From NCBI GenBank assembly GCA_913031385.1, contig CAJWCT010000006.1, forward strand, positions 1 through 36,874: a stretch of 36,874 bases of DNA. Direction: 5' to 3'. This document shows, in pieces, positions 1 to 8,079 of the stretch. Each line of letters opens with the position of its first letter. Position 1 is the first letter of the stretch. Below the pieces are notes generated by a model. That model ran no database searches, had not been told where the DNA came from, and saw nothing but the letters and a program-made list of their open reading frames with translations. The translations under genes and the position numbers were made by a program. The stretch comes from an uncultured Flavobacteriales bacterium. GTDB taxonomy: Bacteria > Bacteroidota > Bacteroidia > Flavobacteriales > Flavobacteriaceae.

Positions 1-1
1 T

Positions 2-652
2 TATAATAAAAATGTGTTTAAGGTTAGTTCTACTAAATCACATGAGCTAATAATCTATGATAATAAATCATCCAAAAGAAATTATACAAGAGATCAACTA
101 GTTGTCAGTGGTTTATTGGATAATGAATTAATACATATTATTGTAAACCATTGGCCCTCAAGATCAGGAGGTGAAGAAAGAAGTAGAGCAGGTAGAATGG
201 CGGCAGCAGAGCTAAACAAAAAGATTATTGATTCCTTGCAAAACAAATATAAAAATGCGAAAATTATTACTATGGGAGACTTCAATGATGACCCGCATGA
301 CGATAGTATGAAAAAGATATTGAATGCAAAAAAATATATTGAAGATGTTAAAACAAATGGCATATATAATCCAATGGAAGTAATTCTATCAGATCAAGGA
401 ATTGGATCTAATGCATATAGAGATGTATGGCAATTATTTGACCAAATACTAGTTACTGAGCCTTTTCTAAATAAAAAATATGACAGCTATCAATTCTATA
501 AAGCTGGGATTTTTAATAAATCTTATCTTATTAATAAAGCTGGAAGATATAAGGGCTATCCCTTTAGGAGTTTTTCGTGGGGAAGTTTTACAGGGGGATA
601 TAGTGATCATCTTCCTCCATATATTTATTTGATAAAAGAAATTAAAGATTAA
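2..652 (+). CDS. Endonuclease/exonuclease/phosphatase (EEP) family protein, 5'-truncated by window edge
   Basis: Frame is open to the left edge (Y N K N V F K V S S...), so the GTG at 14 is probably not the true start. EEP motifs NHWPSR, GDFND and C-terminal SDHLP. Confidence 0.85.
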   Translation, partial: YNKNVFKVSSTKSHELIIYDNKSSKRNYTRDQLVVSGLLDNELIHIIVNHWPSRSGGEERSRAGRMAAAELNKKIIDSLQNKYKNAKIITMGDFNDDPHDDSMKKILNAKKYIEDVKTNGIYNPMEVILSDQGIGSNAYRDVWQLFDQILVTEPFLNKKYDSYQFYKAGIFNKSYLINKAGRYKGYPFRSFSWGSFTGGYSDHLPPYIYLIKEIKD

Positions 653-660
653 TTCCAATA

Positions 661-688
661 AAAAAGCCCACTTAAAGTGGGCTTTTTT
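661..688. terminator. Bidirectional intrinsic terminator between convergent genes
   Basis: AAAAAGCCCACTTAAAGTGGGCTTTTTT: GC-rich inverted repeat flanked by A-run and T-run, between convergent stops at 652 and 707. Confidence 0.9.
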
Positions 689-706
689 ATTTATATAATT
701 AAGTTA

Positions 707-3184
707 TTAAAACTTATATCTTAAACCAACATTCCAGGTTCTGCCCAAACCAAAGTATCCTTGATTTGAAACATTAACACCATTCCATGTTTCGTCTCCT
801 GCTTCTGCAGCGATATTAGTTCTTAATTCATTTATATATACTCTATCAAAAAGATTATTGATATTAACTCTGACATTTAATGAACCTCCCTCATCTCCTA
901 CATACATCTTATATGACATTCCCCAATCAACTACATGGTAGCTAGGAACTTTTAGGTTTTCCTTTACAGCTCCTACATCAGCATACAGATTATCATAAAA
1001 TCTTACGTCTGAGTCCATAGATAATCTTTCAGCTACTTGCCAATCAATCCCCATTCCAGCAGTAAACTGAGCAGCGTCACCTACTTCACCTCCGTCTACA
1101 TCACTACTAGAAGTACTAATTACGTTTTGATCCTCATCAGTAACTCTACTAAGAGCCTCACCTACATACTTCCAATCACCCATTGAAAGAAATCCAGTAA
1201 GTGTGTAAGGTACATCAGGCTGAGGTTTCCAATCAAAGTCCCATTCTATACCTTGATGTAATTGCTCTACACCTTCATTGGTTGTAAATGTAACTACATC
1301 ATTTTGAACATTAAATGAAGTTACTACTCTATCTGCCCAATTTGTTCTATACGCATTAACATTAGCAGAGAAATTTGGGCTTGAATATGAATATCCAGCT
1401 TCAAGACCAAGTATTGTCTCATTTGAAGTTAATGGATTAACCTGATTAGTATAATTCAAGTAGATATTATCATGGTATGGCTGACGAGAGTAATATCCAG
1501 CATTAACAAATATCTTTCCATTTTCTGCAAGATCCCATCCAACACCTGCTTTAGCATTATACCCAACGTTAGATACTTTTTCTGAATCAACACCATCTTC
1601 AATTCCACCTGGAAGTGCTCCAGTTGCTTGAGATGAAGTGCCATCAATTAATGTTTGATCAGCATATTGATAATGATCAAATCTTTGATGTGATTGATTA
1701 GAAACTGCTCCTTGAAAGAATGTTGAAAAATTATCAGAAGTATATTCTACCTGAGTAAAAATTCCTGCATATGAAATTCTCTCATCATTACTATAAGCAA
1801 TTTTTTCATCTTGATTAAATTTAGCAAAAGTAGCATACCATGGATTAGCAGCCATATCTCTAGCTGTAATAACATTCTTATATGTTCCATAAGAACCATA
1901 GGTTTGATGATTATCGTTTTGATTTCTTAACCTAATATTCTCTTGCCATGTTTGTAGTCCATGGAAATTCTCTACAATTCTAAAGTGTTCTCCATAGTAC
2001 GTTCTAAGGTCAGCACCTACATTAAATGTAAGATTATCACTAAATACTTTTTCATACTTCATAACCATTCCAACCCAGTTGTGCATATTCATAGATGCTC
2101 TAGTAATATATCCACCTTCTGCTGCATAGTTACCTCCAGCGCCAGAAGTAGATAAATTATAACCATAAATTGCGTCATAATCTAAATTACCACGATCATT
2201 TCTAATTCTTTGACCTCTACCTCCAGTACCTCCACCATTACCTGTAGAAGCATATACTACTGTATTCAGGCTTGAAGAATCATCAATATCCCAATCCCAG
2301 TTTAAGTTAAATACTGGTTTGTGATAGAAATTTCTTCTTTCAGTCATGTATGTGTCTCCATACATTCCCCAGTTATTATTATATTTTCTTCCATACTCTA
2401 AATAGCTAGAAATACTTTTTCCAAAGTTTTGATCATGCCATTGTGGAGCACCAGTCATAAGAAAATTTAAACTGTGTTCGTCACTTACATCATATCCTAC
2501 AGAAAGGAAATACGTTTGTCCTTGACCATAAGTTCCTTCATTATAACCATCACCTTGCCAGTGACTCATTAAGAAACTAGTTGCCCATTTACCTTTTTTT
2601 CCAGTATCATAAGAATATGTGGCTTTTAGATAATTATCATTACCAACACCTGCATAAGCAAATCCTCCTTCTCTTTTGTCAGTTGACTTCATAACAAAGT
2701 TAACTGTACCACCAACAGAGGAGATAGCTAATTTAGAAGCTCCTAATCCTCTTTGGATTTGAACTACACTAGCAACATCATTCATTCCAGACCAGTTTGA
2801 CCAATACATTTTACCATCTTCCATACCATTGATCGGTTGACCATTAAGCATGTAAGCTGTATTGTCTTGCTCAAATCCTCGAACTGCAATTCTTGTGTCA
2901 CCAAAACCACCACCTTGACCTGAAACATATATAGAAGGGGTGTTAACAAGAGTCATTGTGATATCTTGTGCGCCTATCTTTTTCTGAATGTCGCTTCCCT
3001 TAATCGTAGAAACAGCAACAGGAGTGTTTCTGTCTTCAGCAAGGTCAATAACCCCACCTCCAATTAAAACGACTTCCTCTAACTCTTGAAGGTCTAATGA
3101 ATCATCATCGCCTTCCTGAGATACAATTGCCAAAGAAAAAAGAAAAACTAAGGCAACTAATAAATTTTGAGTAATTTTTTTCAT
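707..3184 (-). CDS. TonB-dependent outer membrane receptor
   Basis: 825 aa with signal peptide; plug region (TPVAVSTIKGSDIQ..., IAVRGFEQDNTAYMLNGQPINGMEDG..., GLGASKLAISSVGGTVNFVMK) and C-terminal beta-barrel ending in aromatic F (NVGLRYKF). No SusD gene adjacent. Confidence 0.9.
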   Translation of the reverse strand: MKKITQNLLVALVFLFSLAIVSQEGDDDSLDLQELEEVVLIGGGVIDLAEDRNTPVAVSTIKGSDIQKKIGAQDITMTLVNTPSIYVSGQGGGFGDTRIAVRGFEQDNTAYMLNGQPINGMEDGKMYWSNWSGMNDVASVVQIQRGLGASKLAISSVGGTVNFVMKSTDKREGGFAYAGVGNDNYLKATYSYDTGKKGKWATSFLMSHWQGDGYNEGTYGQGQTYFLSVGYDVSDEHSLNFLMTGAPQWHDQNFGKSISSYLEYGRKYNNNWGMYGDTYMTERRNFYHKPVFNLNWDWDIDDSSSLNTVVYASTGNGGGTGGRGQRIRNDRGNLDYDAIYGYNLSTSGAGGNYAAEGGYITRASMNMHNWVGMVMKYEKVFSDNLTFNVGADLRTYYGEHFRIVENFHGLQTWQENIRLRNQNDNHQTYGSYGTYKNVITARDMAANPWYATFAKFNQDEKIAYSNDERISYAGIFTQVEYTSDNFSTFFQGAVSNQSHQRFDHYQYADQTLIDGTSSQATGALPGGIEDGVDSEKVSNVGYNAKAGVGWDLAENGKIFVNAGYYSRQPYHDNIYLNYTNQVNPLTSNETILGLEAGYSYSSPNFSANVNAYRTNWADRVVTSFNVQNDVVTFTTNEGVEQLHQGIEWDFDWKPQPDVPYTLTGFLSMGDWKYVGEALSRVTDEDQNVISTSSSDVDGGEVGDAAQFTAGMGIDWQVAERLSMDSDVRFYDNLYADVGAVKENLKVPSYHVVDWGMSYKMYVGDEGGSLNVRVNINNLFDRVYINELRTNIAAEAGDETWNGVNVSNQGYFGLGRTWNVGLRYKF

Positions 3185-3187
3185 AAT

Positions 3188-3214
3188 TTATTTAAGTTTA
3201 GTTATTTAAGTTTA
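3188..3214. repeat. Two tandem copies of TTATTTAAGTTTA (period 14) in the 5' leader of the TBDR gene
   Basis: Exact 13-nt copies at 3188-3200 and 3202-3214, just upstream of the minus-strand start codon at 3184. Confidence 0.8.
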
Positions 3215-3426
3215 TTTATTTATGCAAAAATAGTAATTATTGATGAAATACCCATATTTTACTGTTAATTACTTATGAAAACAATTATTAACATATTTGC
3301 TCAAAATATAGCAATAATATTAATTATATGTTGAATTTGTAATAATTATAGGAAAGATTTATAAGGAAAATTTGATATTGTTTTTACTGTTTTATGAAAA
3401 TTAAAGAAGAATTCTTGCGAAATATA

Positions 3427-3774
3427 TCAATATTTGGCTGTATCGCTCTCTCTATCATATTTTTCAAATACACAAACAAACTCCATTGAATCATTCTTAT
3501 CATTGATTACTCGATGAAATTTACCTTGTGGGATCAGCACTATATCAGTAGCTTTTACGTCAAATTCTTCCTCACCTAAAACCATTTTTCCTTCTCCTTT
3601 AGTAAAAAAATAAATTTCTTCTAGGTCGTCATGTAGGTGGCCTCTAGTAGATTGATTAGGTTTTAAAGTAGTCTTAGACAAAGTCATATGTTCAAGCAAA
3701 TTATTATCTTCTAAAACATAAGTTTCATTGTCTTTAGTTATCTCCCCTCCAATTTCGTTTGTATTTACCTTCAT
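3427..3774 (-). CDS. Cupin domain-containing protein
   Basis: 115 aa; cupin motif HLHDDLEEIYFFTKGEGKMVLGEEEFDV followed by VLIPQGKFHRVIN. Confidence 0.85.
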   Translation of the reverse strand: MKVNTNEIGGEITKDNETYVLEDNNLLEHMTLSKTTLKPNQSTRGHLHDDLEEIYFFTKGEGKMVLGEEEFDVKATDIVLIPQGKFHRVINDKNDSMEFVCVFEKYDRESDTAKY

Positions 3775-3782
3775 TTTCTATA

Positions 3783-4997
3783 TTATTTAATTTGGTCTAA
3801 TTCATGTATCAAAGGTAAAATATAATCTTCATAATTGCTGTTTAATTTTTTAGGAACTGGTTTGCCGGGAGGCAATTTTTGTTTATATGGATCAACCTGT
3901 CTACTATTTTTCCAAAATCTGTAGCATACATGAGGCCCTGAAGTATTTCCTGTCATTCCAATTTTACCTATTACATCTCCCTGTTTGACATATTTCCCTT
4001 TTTGTATTCTTCCCTTTTTTTGCATGTGTAAATACTGGGTTGAATATTTGTTATTATGCTGAATTTTTACATAATAACCATTGCCTCTAGTATATGAAGA
4101 TTTTACTACTCTTCCATCAGCAGTAGCCATTATTGGTGTTCCAACTGGAGCTGCAAAATCTGTTCCTTTGTGTGGTTTAACTCTATTCCCATAATATGCT
4201 ATTCTTCTTTTTAAGTTATATCTGGAAGAAATATTGCTAAATCGAAGAGGTGATTTTAAGAAAGTCCTTTGTAAACTATTTCCTTTTTCATCGTAAAATT
4301 CTGGAGTTTTTTTAAGAGAATCTGTTATAAAATAAAAGGCATATAATTCTTCTTGATTGTGTTCAAAATAAGCTGCATCTATACTTTTTATCCCTACTAG
4401 TATTGTATCTTCAATATATCTCTCATTATATATTATCTTAAATCTATCTCCCTGCTGCAATCTAGTAAAATCTATTGTCCAAGCATATATGTCAGATAAT
4501 TGATTGATTAATTCCCAGGGTAATCCTTTTTGATCCATTGTTTCAGACAAACTACTATTGATACTTCCATATGTTGTTTTCCTGAGAATCTTAAAAGGTT
4601 TCTTCTTATTATAGGCAGTTATTGAATCGAAATTTGCAAAATCTATAACTACATAATCTACTTTATTAGGTTGATAAATAAAATACAATGGCCGATTTAA
4701 AGAATCCTTTTTAGATAATATGGTATATGGTTTACCAGTAGTAAGCCACCTAATGTCAAATGAATCCTTTATCCCCTGAACAATTTTGTATATCTCGGGA
4801 TATGATATTTTTTTCCTTATTAATATTTCTCCAAAACTATCTCCAGGTCTTATTGTATCACGAGATACATTATAGTTATTTAAATCAAATCCAAATTCAA
4901 TATTTGGCTCAATTTCTTGACTACTATTAAAATCAAAAATACATGACTGAATTAATACAATCAATAATAAATATTTTAATAAATATGATTTATCCAT
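3783..4997 (-). CDS. M23 family metallopeptidase (murein DD-endopeptidase-like)
   Basis: 404 aa, N-terminal lipoprotein-like signal (LLLIVLIQSC); M23 motifs HKGTDFAAPVGTPI, YVKIQHNNKYSTQYLHM, TSGPHVCYRFW. Confidence 0.88.
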   Translation of the reverse strand: MDKSYLLKYLLLIVLIQSCIFDFNSSQEIEPNIEFGFDLNNYNVSRDTIRPGDSFGEILIRKKISYPEIYKIVQGIKDSFDIRWLTTGKPYTILSKKDSLNRPLYFIYQPNKVDYVVIDFANFDSITAYNKKKPFKILRKTTYGSINSSLSETMDQKGLPWELINQLSDIYAWTIDFTRLQQGDRFKIIYNERYIEDTILVGIKSIDAAYFEHNQEELYAFYFITDSLKKTPEFYDEKGNSLQRTFLKSPLRFSNISSRYNLKRRIAYYGNRVKPHKGTDFAAPVGTPIMATADGRVVKSSYTRGNGYYVKIQHNNKYSTQYLHMQKKGRIQKGKYVKQGDVIGKIGMTGNTSGPHVCYRFWKNSRQVDPYKQKLPPGKPVPKKLNSNYEDYILPLIHELDQIK

Positions 4998-5788
4998 TAC
5001 AAAAATTGTATTTCAAATGAATTATTTAAACCACTAAATGCTTCTAAATCCACTCTAATTGATCCCACTGCTAAATTTGCTTTAACTCTAATTGGAACTC
5101 TATTCTTATCGGCTGTCACCCATACTGTTAAACTCTCTTTCTTCTTAAATATTCTTCCAGACTGAACATAAGGCTTTATTTTAAAACACTTAACCTTGCC
5201 AAAAGTAGTATTAATGACCTCCGTTAACAAGTACTTCATCTTCATTTTATTATTCTGATAATCAAAAAACGTATTAATTGTAATTTCATTATTACTATCA
5301 ATATCCCTAAAATTAAAATTTCTTCTCAAATAATATATAATAGAAATTAAATCATGAGAATTAGCGCTTATATGTTTTTCTGTTTTTTTGTTAGTTTTTA
5401 TATTATGTATTATTGCTTTCTCCAGATTATGATCAAAATAAATTGATAGATTTTTTGTATAACCACCCTCATTAATACTTCTAATAAATTTGTAAGGACT
5501 AGTATCTTTTTTGTCAAAATAACTTTCATATCTATCATTGACTTTAAAAAACCAATTTATTGGGCCTACTGTTTTTCCAATAGCAACTACATGATAGAAT
5601 TCCTTATTATCCAATGTGTCATTTGTTAGGACCATTGTAGCTTCTCCTGCCTTTAACCATCCACTATATGATATCCTGTATTTCAACCATTCACCTGATT
5701 TGAATGGCTTAAATTCTTGAGAATTAATTGTGTTAAAATTAATTATCAATAAGAAGAGAATTATCCTTTTAATGTTCATCAAAGACAT
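4997..5788 (-). CDS. DUF3108 domain-containing secreted protein
   Basis: 263 aa with signal peptide; FKSGEWLKYRISYSGWLKAGEATM is typical of DUF3108. Stop overlaps the M23 start (TAATG). Confidence 0.75.
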   Translation of the reverse strand: MSLMNIKRIILFLLIINFNTINSQEFKPFKSGEWLKYRISYSGWLKAGEATMVLTNDTLDNKEFYHVVAIGKTVGPINWFFKVNDRYESYFDKKDTSPYKFIRSINEGGYTKNLSIYFDHNLEKAIIHNIKTNKKTEKHISANSHDLISIIYYLRRNFNFRDIDSNNEITINTFFDYQNNKMKMKYLLTEVINTTFGKVKCFKIKPYVQSGRIFKKKESLTVWVTADKNRVPIRVKANLAVGSIRVDLEAFSGLNNSFEIQFL

Positions 5789-5827
5789 TGAATAATGTTC
5801 AAAAATAATAAAATCGTAGTATTAAAA

Positions 5828-7657
5828 TTATCTAGACTTATAATAATTATAAATTAATAATGCTCTTTTGTCCCCAATTATTTTTTTTAGATCCTTGATT
5901 TTTGCAGTAGATATATTTCTGTTGGATTTAAAATGTCTTAATAAATCTAAAATTGTTTTTTCTCCAATACCTTTAATCTGCTCTAGTTCATTTGTTAAAA
6001 AACTACTTCCTCTTTTATTTCTATGATGTTTTAAACTAAATCTATGAGCTTCATTTCTTAGATTCTGAATTAGCTTTAGAGTCTCTGATCTTTTATCTAA
6101 ATATAATGGAATGGAGTCATTAGGAAAGTATATCTCTTCCAATCTTTTAGCAATTCCAATTAAAGCAATCTTCTTGTCCAATTTTAATTCAATTAATGCA
6201 TTTAGTGCAGAAGATAATTGTCCCTTGCCCCCATCAATAATTGCCAATTCAGGTAGTGATTGCTTCTCTTTTAATAATCTAGAATACCTTCTATACACTA
6301 TCTCTTGCATCATTGCAAAATCGTTAGGCCCAACAACTTCTTTTATATTAAAATGTCTATATTCTTTTTTATTAGGCTTAGCATTTTTAAAAACAACACA
6401 TGCTGATGTAGCATTTGTTCCATGAAGATTTGAATTATCAAAACATTCTATATGATAGGGCTCTTTATTTAATTTTAAATCTATTTTTGCTTGATTTAAT
6501 ATCCTTTGGTAATGCGCCTCAGGATCTAATTGCTTTCTTTGTTGAAGTTGATTTATTCTAAAATGTTTAACATTTTTTAAAGACAAATCAACAATTTGTT
6601 TCTTATCACCAGTTTTCGGCAAACTTACTTTTATATTTTGGCCTAAATTAATTTTACAATTCGTATAAATCTCCTTTGATTCAGAATTGAATTTTGATCT
6701 TATCTCAAGAATTGCAAATTCTAATATTTCTTTATCATCTACCTCAAATTTCTTTTTTATTTCTGTATTATATGATCTAACTATAGAACCATAACAAATT
6801 TGTAAAAAATTAATATATGCATAATCCGTTTCAGAGTAAACTGTAAAAACATCAACATTATTTATTTTTGGATTAACTATAGTAGATTTAGACTGATAGT
6901 TCTCAAGTGCAATAAGTTTTTCTTTAATTTCTTGTGCCTTTTCATATTGCATATTCTTTGAATACTGCTGCATTTTTTTCTTCATTACATTTTTAAATTG
7001 GCTAAATTTTCCCTTAAGAATTTCTCTAGCCAAATCTATATTCTTCTTGTACTGAGTTTCTATTAATTTAGTTTCATTTGTTTTCTCTACACCTTCAATA
7101 TTAAAGCCGAGAATTATTGAATGTCCATTTTTTTTAAATAATCTTAGAGATAGTTTGTTTTTTTTGTCATTAATTTTTTTTTCAGTTAGGTTATAGTTGC
7201 TTAACCTTATGGGAAATAAATTATTAATTAAATCAAGTAAAGTATTGATTGTTTTGATAGATGTATATGGGCCATAATATTCAGATCCATCATGAATTAA
7301 TTTTCTTGTAATAAATAGTCGAGGGAATCTTTCGTTTTTTATACACATCCAAGGATATGATTTGCCATCCTTTAGTTGAATATTATACTTAGGTTTATAT
7401 TTTTTTATTAGATTATTTTCTAATAACAACGCATCTGACTCAGTTTTAACAAGAATATGTTTTATAAAGGAGATATTAGAAATTAATTTATTTGTCTTTC
7501 CTGTATGGCTCTGCTTAGAAAAATATGAATTGACTCTTTTTTTTAAATTTTTTGCTTTTCCTATATAAATAATGTTATTTTTTGAATCAAAAAATTGGTA
7601 AACTCCCGGATTACTTGGAAGATTGTTAGAAATAATTTTTAAACTCTTAATATCCAT
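5828..7657 (-). CDS. uvrC: Excinuclease ABC subunit C
   Basis: 609 aa; N-terminal GIY-YIG domain (PGVYQFFDSKNNIIYIGKAKNLKKRV), UVR region, endonuclease region (IECFDNSNLHGTNATSACVVF, IDGGKGQLSSA), C-terminal helix-hairpin-helix. Confidence 0.95.
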   Translation of the reverse strand: MDIKSLKIISNNLPSNPGVYQFFDSKNNIIYIGKAKNLKKRVNSYFSKQSHTGKTNKLISNISFIKHILVKTESDALLLENNLIKKYKPKYNIQLKDGKSYPWMCIKNERFPRLFITRKLIHDGSEYYGPYTSIKTINTLLDLINNLFPIRLSNYNLTEKKINDKKNKLSLRLFKKNGHSIILGFNIEGVEKTNETKLIETQYKKNIDLAREILKGKFSQFKNVMKKKMQQYSKNMQYEKAQEIKEKLIALENYQSKSTIVNPKINNVDVFTVYSETDYAYINFLQICYGSIVRSYNTEIKKKFEVDDKEILEFAILEIRSKFNSESKEIYTNCKINLGQNIKVSLPKTGDKKQIVDLSLKNVKHFRINQLQQRKQLDPEAHYQRILNQAKIDLKLNKEPYHIECFDNSNLHGTNATSACVVFKNAKPNKKEYRHFNIKEVVGPNDFAMMQEIVYRRYSRLLKEKQSLPELAIIDGGKGQLSSALNALIELKLDKKIALIGIAKRLEEIYFPNDSIPLYLDKRSETLKLIQNLRNEAHRFSLKHHRNKRGSSFLTNELEQIKGIGEKTILDLLRHFKSNRNISTAKIKDLKKIIGDKRALLIYNYYKSR

Positions 7658-7691
7658 AAAATTATAAGGATTATTAGAGAATACTGGCTAT

Positions 7692-8075
7692 TTATTTTTG
7701 TATATTTTTAGCCTCAATACTCAAAGTTGCGTGCGGTACTAATTTAAGTCGTTTCTTGCTAATTAATTTACCTGTTACTCTACAAAGGCCATAAGTTTTA
7801 TTTTCTATTCTAATCAATGCAGTTTTCAAATCTCTTATAAACTTCTCTTGTCTTAATGCAAGTTGTGAATTTGATTCTTTACTCATAACAGAACTTCCTT
7901 CATCAAAAGCCTTAAAGGTAGGGGCTGTATCTTCAGTGCCATTGTTATGATCATTCATATATGCACTTTTTATTAACTCAAGGTCATGCTTTGCTTTTTC
8001 AATTTTACCTAAAATTAACTTCCTAAATATTTTCAAATCCTTATCTGAATATCTTGTGCTTAATACAGATCCCAT
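7692..8075 (-). CDS. DksA/TraR family protein
   Basis: 127 aa; coiled-coil N-terminus and YGLCRVTGKLISKKRLKLVPHATLSIEAK zinc-finger-like C-terminus, directly downstream of ileS. Confidence 0.85.
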   Translation of the reverse strand: MGSVLSTRYSDKDLKIFRKLILGKIEKAKHDLELIKSAYMNDHNNGTEDTAPTFKAFDEGSSVMSKESNSQLALRQEKFIRDLKTALIRIENKTYGLCRVTGKLISKKRLKLVPHATLSIEAKNIQK

Positions 8076-8079
8076 ATTT

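Noticed and set aside
94-363. Minus-strand 89-aa ORF antisense to the EEP gene
   Set aside because: Inside a well-supported CDS and hydrophobic low-complexity; no family resemblance.
1456-1647. 63-aa minus-strand ORF inside the TBDR gene
   Set aside because: Alternative frame of the same strand in a strong CDS.
3185-3426. tRNA or structured riboswitch in the longest intergenic gap
   Set aside because: Very AT-rich; no cloverleaf or GC-rich conserved stems found by eye. A covariance-model scan would be needed to exclude a weak RNA.
707-3774. Polysaccharide utilisation locus around the first TBDR
   Set aside because: No SusD, glycoside hydrolase, sulfatase or sensor-regulator genes nearby.
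6111-6425. 104-aa plus-strand ORF antisense to uvrC
   Set aside because: Shadow ORF opposite conserved UvrC endonuclease region; no independent start signal or motif.
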